Shown here: piece by piece, positions 8,929-16,521 of the stretch | How the letters are laid out: each line of letters starts with the position of its first letter | Position numbering within the stretch: position 1 is the first letter of the stretch | Assembly (NCBI GenBank): GCA_020722685.1 | Contig: DYKH01000068.1 | Coordinates: forward strand, 1-28,848 | Reading direction: 5' to 3' | DNA length: 28,848 bases | Source of the DNA: Caldithrix sp. | GTDB taxonomy: Bacteria > KSB1 > UBA2214 > DYKH01 | Notes under the pieces: generated by a model | Databases searched by the model: none | Told to the model about the DNA's origin: nothing | What the model saw: only the letters and a program-made list of their open reading frames with translations | Made by a program: the position numbers and the translations under genes

Positions 8929-9777
8929 TCAAATCATGGCCAGAGCTCCCCGCAAGTAGCCGATCGATTCTGCGGCGCCCGGTAAAGGATCCTCGGCGTC
9001 CTTTTCGTACTCCAAGGCAACGACGCCGGAATACTTTATCTTTAGCAGGGTTTTGAGGAACTTGGGAATGTCGATCACACCGCGGCCAATTTCTACCGTC
9101 GAGCCTTTTTCCGATGCTTCGGAAACGTCTTTGATATGGATGTCAAACAAGCGATCGGCAAACTCTACCGCTGCCGCGGAAGGATCGACGCCGATGCGCT
9201 GGGTATGGCCAATGTCCATGCACAATCCAATGCGCTTGTCAAGGTTCTTGACCTTCTCATACACGCTTTGCGGACTCGGGTAACGCTTGTCGCCCGGTCC
9301 GTGGTTGTGGATCGCAAGCATAATGTTGTATTGCTGCACTTTCTGATTGACCAGATCGAGCAGATTATGTTCCGGCACGCCGATGATGGTCTTCATCCCC
9401 GCCGCCTTGGCGTATTCGAAGGCTTGATTGACCTCGGCCTCATTTTTCATATACACCACACCGCAACCATACAAGTCAATTCCCGCCTCCTTGACCTTTG
9501 CCACGATCGTCGCGATTTGCTCCGGCGTGCTATTTAATGGGAGGTGTACGTCTTTGAATCCCAACTTGGTCAGCCCCAGCCGCTTTGTCATGGCGATGCA
9601 GTCTTCCACGGGAAATTTTCTAAAGGTGTACGACGCCATTCCGAGCGTCAGCTTGGGTTTCTGTCTGTCTTTTTGGTCGCTTTGGCTATGCGCCTGGCCC
9701 GGAAGGACTGCCAGCGAGGAGGCCGCCACCGCCAGTCCCGATAGCTGAATAAAGTCTCTTCTTGTCGTTCTGTTCAT
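8929..9777 (-). CDS. Tat-exported sugar phosphate isomerase/epimerase-like TIM barrel
   Basis: A 282-residue protein. It begins with a twin-arginine signal (TRRDFIQLSGLAVAASSLAV, then LPGQAHS), so it should be exported folded, probably with a metal. The mature part is a xylose-isomerase-like / AP-endonuclease-2 TIM barrel: TLGMASYTFRKFPVEDCI, GFKDVHLPL, YGCGVVYM, LAIHNHGPGD, GLCMDIGHTQRIG, FDIHIKDV and VVALEYEKD supply the usual Glu/Asp/His metal ligands. The reaction is likely a keto-sugar isomerisation or epimerisation with unknown substrate. The gene is read from the consensus promoter at 9877-9905. The partner is probably the oxidoreductase 184 bases downstream. Confidence 0.84.
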   Translation of the reverse strand: MNRTTRRDFIQLSGLAVAASSLAVLPGQAHSQSDQKDRQKPKLTLGMASYTFRKFPVEDCIAMTKRLGLTKLGFKDVHLPLNSTPEQIATIVAKVKEAGIDLYGCGVVYMKNEAEVNQAFEYAKAAGMKTIIGVPEHNLLDLVNQKVQQYNIMLAIHNHGPGDKRYPSPQSVYEKVKNLDKRIGLCMDIGHTQRIGVDPSAAAVEFADRLFDIHIKDVSEASEKGSTVEIGRGVIDIPKFLKTLLKIKYSGVVALEYEKDAEDPLPGAAESIGYLRGALAMI

Positions 9778-9876
9778 CTCTCTTTTTTCCTTTCAATGGG
9801 AGGGAAGAAAGCTTTTTATCCTTTCAGATCTCAAGCTTGTTGGGTGGAACGGCATTCTGTGTGGAAATGCCGACGT

Positions 9877-9905
9877 ATTATAATCAAAAGCGCAAAAAAT
9901 GTCAA
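9877..9905 (-). promoter_or_regulatory. Perfect-consensus sigma-70 promoter
   Basis: On the minus strand TTGACA (9905-9900), a 17-base spacer, and TATAAT (9882-9877) give an exact -35/-10 pair with ideal spacing. Transcription would begin near 9870 and reach the start at 9777 through a leader of about 90 bases. Confidence 0.85.
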
Positions 9906-9924
9906 GGGGAAAGTCGGGCCGCCT

Positions 9925-10347
9925 TTGGAAAAGGAAATCAGCTTGCTGAGTTTATTTTTCGTGCTGTTTCTTTCCTCCCTGCTCGAAGGCGTGATTCGCA
10001 AGCTGGTGGCGTTGGTGCATTCTCGCATCGGCCCGCCGGATTATCAGTCTTACCTTGATATTTTCAAGCTTCTTGGAAAAGAAGAGATCGTCAATTCCCC
10101 CAATTTTATGTTTCGCTACAGTGCGGTTCTCTCCTTCGCGGTCATAATGCTCCCTGCGGTCCTAATTCCCATTGCGGCGCCGCCGCCAATGCAGAGTGTC
10201 GGAGAGATAATTGTTTCTATTTACATCATCACCCTCTCCGCCATCATAGTGATGATGAGCAGCATCTCCTCGACCCATCCGTTCGGCATTGTGGGGGGCT
10301 GGCCTGAGTTTGAGCCTGATCTGCCAATGATCGGCGAGGCCTCATAA
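9925..10347 (+). pseudogene. echB: Truncated EchB/HycD-like membrane hydrogenase subunit
   Basis: About 140 residues resembling the proton-channel subunit of membrane-bound [NiFe] hydrogenases and complex I (EchB/HycD/NuoH type). The diagnostic part is GVIRKLVALVHSRIGPPDYQ with DIFKLLGKEEI after it, then two hydrophobic helices. Full-length relatives run to roughly 300 residues. This one stops shortly after the third helix, at HPFGIVGG and a short unrelated tail. No good start is visible; I use TTG at 9925 because the frame upstream does not look coding. The leftward promoter abuts its 5' end. No other Ech or Hyf gene is in the window, so this is probably a relic of a lost operon. Confidence 0.7.
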
Positions 10348-10367
10348 AGCGATCCGGATTTACTCTC

Positions 10368-10401
10368 GGGGTGCACGTTCTGAAAGAGCGTGCACCTTTT
10401 T
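10368..10401 (+). terminator. Rho-independent terminator
   Basis: The perfect 8-base arms GGTGCACG (10370-10377) and CGTGCACC (10389-10396) enclose an 11-base loop and are followed directly by TTTTT. It lies 23 bases after the EchB-like fragment and closes that transcript. Confidence 0.85.
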
Positions 10402-10517
10402 AGTTGTTGCTTATTTCGGCGTGATTCTTTAGCTTTGTACCGAAATGAGTGAAAAACCACCCTTGTTGAATTAGAGCTTGCAAAGGTTGTTAGCAAAGTT
10501 GAGGGCCGATTGGTTAC

Positions 10518-10787
10518 ATGAAAGGATTGGAGACAAAGCATCAAACCTTGACCGTGCTTATGGAGTAGGACGAGGATGGTCATTATGTCGCCACGGTTCT
10601 GTCGCTGAAAAGTTGCCATACTCAAGCAAGAACGCTTGAGGAATCATATCCCAGAATTAAGGAGGTCCTTGAGCTTTGTTTTGAGGAAGAAAAGCCGGCC
10701 TCTATGAGATTCATTGCTGTGCAACATCTTGACGTGGCTGCACGGAATACTGTATGGCCAGAATTGCGACCATTAGTGCTTCGGTAA
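10518..10787 (+). pseudogene. HicB-like antitoxin pseudogene with amber codon
   Basis: Ninety codons from ATG to TAA. They read as a HicB/UPF0150-type protein: LTVLME, then a TAG at 10566-10568, then DEDGHYVATVLSLKSCHTQA and RTLEESYPRIKEVLELCFEE. The family pattern is LTV..E.DEDG.YVA..P.L.GC.TQG.T..EA..NI.EA, so the TAG replaces one residue just before the DEDG turn and the frame stays coding on both sides. No HicA toxin gene is adjacent. Intact relatives are antitoxins or small uncharacterised regulators. It is either an inactivated orphan or the product of a single base error. Confidence 0.72.
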
Positions 10788-10814
10788 TGATAGAGTTCTT
10801 GGATAACCTGGGAT

Positions 10815-11300
10815 TTGTATTTATGCGACACGGAACCCGTGATGGCATGGATTTCTGCCGAGGAGATTGCCCAAAAAGCGTTGTTCTTGTATGGGCATCA
10901 GTTAAAGTTACCAGACATTGAGATTCACGAGGATTACCAAGGAGAATTGCCGAATGTGAAGGCTGATTCGTGGCAAATTCAGCAGGTGCTGCTCAACCTG
11001 CTGATCAATGCCGCACAAGCCATGCCGGACGGGGGGAGAATGGACATTCGAGCGCAAAAAAGCCCTGATGGACCATTTCTTGAATTGCAGGTAGAGGACA
11101 CCGGAATTGGTATCGATCCTGATAATTTGCACAAGATATTTGACCCGTTCTTTACCACCAAGTCCACTCAAGAAAGAATGGGTTTGGGCCTGTTTACCGC
11201 CTATAGTATTGTGGTCAAACATGGCGGCACAATTCAGGTTAAAAATCAGCTAAGCAAAGGAGCTGTTTTCACGGTTCGTTTGCCGATCGTTCAAAATTAA
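10815..11300 (+). pseudogene. Histidine kinase remnant: C-terminal ATPase domain only
   Basis: About 160 residues containing a complete HATPase_c domain: N box NLLINAAQAM, G1 DTGIGI, F box FDPFFTTK and G2 GLGLFTAY. There is no sensor region and no HisKA helix with the phospho-acceptor His. The frame opens with TTG (10815) or an internal ATG (10842), neither with a ribosome binding site, and an in-frame TAG lies upstream at 10791. The first residues (ISAEEIAQKALFLYG) match the linker that normally follows the HisKA domain. This is best read as the 3' remnant of a kinase gene. A functional stand-alone ATPase cannot be excluded. It ends 11-17 bases before the next signalling gene. Confidence 0.62.
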
Positions 11301-11317
11301 TTCGGAGGTAGTTGCAT

Positions 11318-12445
11318 TTGGCGCACGAGGAAAAAAAAGGATTGATACTCATTGTTGACGACGAGGCGATTGTTCGGGAGTCTTTGCGAGAATGGCTGGA
11401 AATGGAAGGCTTTTCCGTGCTCACCGCTGCGCGGGGCGAAGATGCTTTGCAAATCCTACAGGCTGAGCCTTCGGTCAATGTGGGCGTTTTCGACATTCGC
11501 ATGCCGGGGATGGATGGAGTCACCCTGCTGGACGAAACGATGAAAGCATATCCAAAGATGGCCGTAATCATGATAACAGCCCACGCGACCGTCGAGAATG
11601 CTGTTGAATGTATGCGCAAAGGCGCCTATGATTATGTGATCAAGCCCTTCCCGCCGGAAAAACTTACCAACCTAATCAGCAACGCCGTTGCACTACAAAA
11701 TCTGCAAAAAGCGCACACTCAATTGCAGGAGCAGGCGGCCTCCGCTGACATTTATCTCAAGCGCGCCGAGCGACTAATGAATTTGGGCATCTTTGCTGGC
11801 CAGGTGTTTGGAAGCTTGCAAGATTTTCTGAGCAGTCTCTCGCAGCAATGGGCCGATGCTCAAAAAGCGGGCCAGCTCGAAAGCTTGCCGAAATCCATAA
11901 GACAGCTTTTGGACGTCAGTGCTAGACAATCGCAAATCCTTTTGGCGGACATTGAGGGTGCGCTGCAAGTCTTGCGGACCATCGACTCCAAGAGAGAGAA
12001 TCTATCCCTCGGAGATGTCGTGCGCAATAGCCTTTTGCTGGCGATGCGCAAGCCGGAGGTTGTGAAGGCCAGCATCGAAGTGAAACTAAATCCGAACACG
12101 CCGCCTGTCAGCGGGCATATCTGGCCATTGGTACAAGTATGCAACAACCTGATTCTTAATGCCGTAACTGCCACGAAAAAAGGCGGGGAGATTGAGATCA
12201 CTACCGGCATTTCGACGGACGATAGGGTTTACTTGCAGGTTCGGGACACCGGACGCGGCATGAGCGAGGAAGACCTGCAAAATCTCTTTACCCCCTTTTT
12301 TTGCGGCTGGGAAGAATACGAAGGCATCGGCCTCGCCCTCGTGGTGTCGCGGAAAATTGTGGAAGGGTTTCAGGGAAAAATCGAAATCGATTCCGAACCG
12401 GGGAAAGGCACCACCGTTAGATTGTCATTTCCTCAGATTGCTTAA
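11318..12445 (+). CDS. Receiver domain fused to kinase-like ATPase lacking the H-box histidine
   Basis: About 375 residues. The start is chosen at TTG 11318 because GGAGG ends at 11308, nine bases away; a TTG at 11312 is too close. Residues 8-125 are a receiver domain with DDE (14-16), phospho-acceptor Asp59 and the KPFPPEKL end. A helical linker follows. In place of the canonical LAAGVAHELNNPL the protein reads FAGQVFGSLQDFL, so the His position is Gly165. The ATPase domain keeps NLILNAV, DTGRGM, FTPFF and GIGLAL. It can probably bind ATP and be phosphorylated on Asp59, but cannot autophosphorylate in the usual way. It may act as a scaffold, a phosphatase, or an allosteric partner of another kinase. 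Confidence 0.8.
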   Translation: MAHEEKKGLILIVDDEAIVRESLREWLEMEGFSVLTAARGEDALQILQAEPSVNVGVFDIRMPGMDGVTLLDETMKAYPKMAVIMITAHATVENAVECMRKGAYDYVIKPFPPEKLTNLISNAVALQNLQKAHTQLQEQAASADIYLKRAERLMNLGIFAGQVFGSLQDFLSSLSQQWADAQKAGQLESLPKSIRQLLDVSARQSQILLADIEGALQVLRTIDSKRENLSLGDVVRNSLLLAMRKPEVVKASIEVKLNPNTPPVSGHIWPLVQVCNNLILNAVTATKKGGEIEITTGISTDDRVYLQVRDTGRGMSEEDLQNLFTPFFCGWEEYEGIGLALVVSRKIVEGFQGKIEIDSEPGKGTTVRLSFPQIA

Positions 12446-12469
12446 AGGGGGCTTTTTGTAGGAAGGTCC

Positions 12470-12964
12470 ATGGCGCCGAGACAAGATTGCGTCCTCGTCG
12501 TCGATGATGAACGGGTGCTGCGAGAATCCCTTTCCGAATGGCTGCGTGAAGAAGGCTATGATGTGAACACAGCAGTGAACGTTCTGGAAGCTCCAAGAAT
12601 CATCAGCGAGCGTGCTCCGCAAGTGGCTGTGGTCGAGATAAAAATGCCGGGCATGGATGGCGTGACCCTGTTGAAGAAAATCAAAGAAAACGCCACCGAT
12701 TTTCCAGTTATCATGATGACGGCTTATGTCACCGTCAAAAACGCCGTACAATCCATGAAGGAAGGCGCCTACGACTTTATCAGCAAACCATTCCCGCCGG
12801 AAAAGTAGTCCAATTTGTTGAAGCATGTGATCGAGCATCAAAAGCTCAAGCATGAAAACATCCGTCTGCAAAAAGAGCGGAAGCAGATTTTGCACATGGC
12901 CATCAGCGCCTTGGCAACTTTTGTGGTTGTCCTGATCATCATTTATTGTTTCTTTGGCCGCTAA
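12470..12964 (+). pseudogene. Membrane-tethered receiver domain with Asp-to-Glu change and amber codon
   Basis: AGGAAGG precedes the ATG. The first 112 codons give a receiver domain close to the preceding one (VVDDERVLRESLSEWL, MPGMDGVTLL, SKPFPPEK). The phospho-acceptor position is Glu56 (VVEIKMPG) instead of Asp. Codon 113 is TAG (12806-12808), exactly where the upstream paralogue has Leu (PPEKLTNL). The frame then continues for 51 codons with a heptad-like helix (HQKLKHENIRLQKERKQI) and one hydrophobic segment (AISALATFVVVLIIIYCF), ending at TAA 12962-12964. The intact form would be a membrane-anchored pseudo-receiver. With the stop it is a soluble receiver unable to accept phosphate. A base error (TTG to TAG) would explain the stop but not the Glu. 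Confidence 0.7.
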
Positions 12965-12977
12965 TTGGTGAAACCTC

Positions 12978-15027
12978 GTGCCCGTCGTCAGCACCATCGA
13001 AAGCAAATGCAAGCGCTGCTACGCCTGCATCCGGCAGTGTCCCGCCAAGGCCATTCGGGTGGTGAATGGCCAAGCGCAAGTCATTCCGGAGCGCTGCATT
13101 GCCTGCGGACATTGTTTGCGCGTTTGTTCGCAAAACGCAAAGAAGGTAAAAGATGGTGCAGTGCACACCTACGAGCTTCTTGCCGAAAAGCAGCCTACCA
13201 TTGCCATTTTGGCTCCTTCCTTTCCGGCAGCATTTCCGAATGTTCCTCCGCTGCAAGTCGTGAGCGGTCTTAAACAGCTTGGCTTCAGCGAAGTGCACGA
13301 AGTGGCTTTTGGGGCGGATTTGGTTGGTCAAGAATATGCGAGAATTGCCAAAACAGGCGTGATGCCCGTGATGATCAGCTCGCCTTGCCCCGCTGTAGTA
13401 AGCTTTATCGAGAAGTACGATCCCGAGTTGCTGCTGGTTTTGGTGCCCGTCGTCTCACCCATGGTGGCCATGGGAAGGGTGACCAAGGAGAAATATGCTC
13501 CCGAGGCGCAAGTCGTTTTTATCGGTCCGTGCATCGCCAAAAAGCAAGAAAAAGAAGATCCCAAAATTGGCGGTGTAATTGATGAGGTGCTCACCTACGA
13601 CGAGCTGGCTTCAATGCTTTCGGCCGAACGGATCGATTTACTCGCTCTGCCGGACAGCCCCTTTGCAGGGCCTCGGCCGGATGTCGGCAGAATATTTGCC
13701 ATCTCCGGGGGATTGCTAAAGACCGCCGGAACGCGCGCCGACATCATGGAGAATGAGGTCGTCGTTACCGAAGGGCGAGATCGTGTCTTGGAAGTCTTGG
13801 AAAAAGTCTATGAAGGCAAAGTGGAAGCCAAGTTCCTTGACTTGCTTTTTTGTGAAGGCTGCATCAACGGGCCGAAGATGGCCAACGATCTCTCGGTTTT
13901 CGTTCGCAAACACAAGGTGACCCATTTTATCAAGAGTCACTTTTCTTCGGAAAGCAAAACCAAAGCGACAGAGGATCGGAAAAGGTATTCCGGGGTTGAT
14001 TTGCGGCGCGAATTCACTCACCAGAGTCTGCGCATGAAAACACCTCCGGAAGAAGCAATTCGGGAGATCCTCTTCGTAACCGGCAAAAAGAGCCATGAAG
14101 ACGAGCTCAATTTTGGATTCTGCGGCTACCCCACTTGTCGCGACAAGGCTATTGCCGTCTATCAAGGATTTGCCGAAGCCGAGATGTGCATGCCATACAT
14201 GCTGGACAGATTGGAAAAAGTGCAGGAAGAGCTGACTCTCTCCCACGTGGAGTTGCGTAACTCATTCGAGACTTTGCGCAAGACCCAACAGCAGCTTGTG
14301 CAATCGGAGAAACTGGCCTCGGTGGGTCAACTGGCGGCGGGAGTCGCCCATGAATTGAATAATCCGTTGGGCGGCATTTTGATTTACACCAGCTTGTTGA
14401 TGGAAAAGGCCGCTAAGAATGGCCGCGAGTAGGAGGACCTCAAGCGGATTGTCGCGGAAACGGAGCGCTGCCATAAAATCGTGCGCGGCTTGTTGGACTT
14501 TTCCCGGCAAACTCGATTAGAAGCCGCTATGGCCGATCTAAACAAGACCATCTCCAACACCTTGGCCTTGGTGACACCGCAGGTTTTGTTTCACAATATC
14601 AAAGTCACCCAGCAATTGGATTCCCTCATCCCCAAGGTCTTTGTCGATGTTGGACAAATGCAGCAGGATTTTTTGAACATCATTTTGAATGCCGCAGAAG
14701 CAATGGAAGGAAAGGGGAGCCTGACGGTCGCCACAGCTTTTGATGCGGGGCAAAACGTCATTGTCGCCTCCGTGGGCGATTCAGGGCCGGGCATGTCCGC
14801 GGAAGTGATGAGCAAGATTTATGATCCTTTTTTCACCACCAAGCCGCCGGGCAAAGGCGCCGGCCTGGGTTTGGCGATTGCCTATGGCATCATCCAAAAA
14901 CATGGCGGGGGAAATCAATGTGCGAAGCCAAATGGGAAGGGGAACCGTGTTTACCGTCACTTTGCCCACTGCCCGGCGAATGGAGAAATTGAGCCTTGCA
15001 GTCGAGCGTCAAAATATTATTGATTGA
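12978..15027 (+). pseudogene. hydS: HydS-type sensory [FeFe]-hydrogenase-like histidine kinase, disrupted
   Basis: From GTG 12978, forced by an in-frame stop just upstream. Two [4Fe-4S] motifs (C11/14/17/21 and C40/43/46/50) lead into an H-cluster-like domain with sensory-type motifs: SSPCPAVV (Cys137), GPCIAKK (Cys185) and CEGC (Cys292/295). Another Fe-S motif (FCGYPTC, Cys382/387), a coiled coil and a HisKA box GVAHELNNPL (His458) follow. Codon 485 is TAG (14430-14432), yet the same frame continues with LLDFSRQ and the ATPase motifs NIILNAAEAM, DSGPGM and DPFFTTK. At 14907-14911 a run of five Gs where four would keep the frame shifts the end; the shifted frame gives EINVRSQMGRGTVFTVTLP to 15027. 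Repaired, it is about 682 residues. It would sense H2 or redox state and feed the next gene, NtrC-type. Confidence 0.78.
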
Positions 15028-16348
15028 TGATGACGATGCGTTGCGAGCCGCCTGCCAGCGCTTGCTGACGGAAAGCGGTCACCAAGTCGTTGCCGCTGCC
15101 AACGCGGAAGAAGGCATCAAACTGGTTCGTTCCAATGGCTTTCATCTGGCAGTGGTGGACTATCGCATGCCCGGCATGAACGGATTGGACTTTTTACATC
15201 TCATCCGCGCCGCGCATCCGGAAATCGAGGTTGTCTTGATTACCGGTTATGCTACCATCGAGATGGCAGTGGAGGCGATGCGGCATGGCGCCTATGATTA
15301 CATTGCCAAGCCCTTCGAGCCGAAGCAACTGCTCGAGGTGGTAGACCGCGTTATCGAGAAGCGCGGACTTGGTCGTCCCCATGAAACAGGCCTGCAATTC
15401 GAAACGGACGGGCGTTTGATCACCATCGTCGGCAAAAGCCCGATCATGCAGGAAGTTTTCCGCCTGCTGCACAAGGTGGCGCCCACCGACAGCACGGTGC
15501 TGATCTTGGGCGAAAGCGGCACCGGCAAGGAGCTCATTGCCAAAGCCATCCATGCCCACAGTCCGCGAAAAAACAAGCCATTCTTTGCCATGGATTGCGG
15601 TTCGCTGGTAGAAACGCTGTTTGAGAGCGAGCTGTTCGGCCATGTCAAAGGTTCCTTTACCGGCGCTACTGCTACCAAGCATGGAGCGTTCGAGCTGGCT
15701 AACTTTGGCACCTTCTTTTTCGACGAGGTGGGCAATATCTCGCTCAACATGCAGGCCAAGATTCTGCGGGCTATTCAGGAAAAGGAGATTCGCCGCGTAG
15801 GAGGGACTGAAAGCATTCACGTGGACGTTCGCGTCATCGCGGCCACCAATTTGGATTTGCGGCAGGCGGTTGAGAAGGGAGGGTTTCGAGAGGATTTGTA
15901 TTACCGCTTGAGCGTGATACCCATCCAACTGCCGCCGTTGCGGGAACGAAAAGAGGATCTCCCGGCGCTCATCGAGCATTTTGTCGCCAAGCACAATGTT
16001 CGTCGCCGGAAAGGAATCATCGAGTCGGTCGCTGAGGACGCGATGCAGTCGTTGTTGGAGTACGATTGGCCGGGCAACATCCGCGAGCTGGAAAACGTCA
16101 TCGAGCGGGCGATTACCATCGAAGACTCTTTGCAAATCACCCTCAATAGCCTTCCCAAGCACATTCAGACAAAAGCCCAGTCGCTGGTGAAGGAAGAAGC
16201 GAAAACGCTTTCTTTGTCGGAAGTAGAAAAGAAGCACATTGCCCGCATTCTACAGCAGACAAACTGGAACATCAGCCAAACAGCCAGGCTCTTGGGTATC
16301 GATCGTAAAACGCTGTATGAGAAGATACGCAAGTACGGATTGCAATGA
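14996..16348 (+). CDS. NtrC-type sigma-54-dependent response regulator
   Basis: A 450-residue regulator starting at TTG 14996 (GGAG about 10 bases upstream), overlapping the end of the HydS-like gene by 32 bases, which implies coupled translation. The receiver domain has DDDD (11-14) and phospho-acceptor Asp55. The AAA+ domain has Walker A GESGTGKE (172-179), the sigma-54 contact loop GSFTGA (219-224, more often GAFTGA) and FFFDEVG as Walker B. The C-terminus is a Fis-type helix-turn-helix (NISQTARLLGIDRKTLYEKI). It should activate sigma-54 promoters, plausibly of hydrogenase genes, when phosphorylated by the adjacent kinase. It appears intact although that kinase is broken. I found no convincing -24/-12 promoter in the window. 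Confidence 0.92.
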   Translation: MQSSVKILLIDDDDALRAACQRLLTESGHQVVAAANAEEGIKLVRSNGFHLAVVDYRMPGMNGLDFLHLIRAAHPEIEVVLITGYATIEMAVEAMRHGAYDYIAKPFEPKQLLEVVDRVIEKRGLGRPHETGLQFETDGRLITIVGKSPIMQEVFRLLHKVAPTDSTVLILGESGTGKELIAKAIHAHSPRKNKPFFAMDCGSLVETLFESELFGHVKGSFTGATATKHGAFELANFGTFFFDEVGNISLNMQAKILRAIQEKEIRRVGGTESIHVDVRVIAATNLDLRQAVEKGGFREDLYYRLSVIPIQLPPLRERKEDLPALIEHFVAKHNVRRRKGIIESVAEDAMQSLLEYDWPGNIRELENVIERAITIEDSLQITLNSLPKHIQTKAQSLVKEEAKTLSLSEVEKKHIARILQQTNWNISQTARLLGIDRKTLYEKIRKYGLQ

Positions 16349-16521
16349 CGAAGCATCCACTGTATAAAGGCACTTTTGAGTTGTCCCATCTTCTGTAAAA
16401 GGGACTCCCTTTCGAAGATAAATTCTCCAAAAAGGCAAAGCGGTCGGGCCGGTCAGCGGCGGCAGCAAGTATCCGTACTGCTCTGACCCGCCAAGATAAT
16501 CCGGTGGCGCCGTGTCAGTAG

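Noticed and set aside
10566..14432. TAG read as an amino acid (genetic-code change or pyrrolysine)
   Set aside because: TAG ends several genes at their natural lengths (316, 3511, 16522, 21156, 24398, 25486), and one broken gene here also has a TAA and frameshift rather than TAG alone.
15194..16237. 347-codon minus-strand frame opposite the NtrC regulator
   Set aside because: It is an antisense shadow of a gene with unmistakable receiver, AAA+ and Fis motifs.
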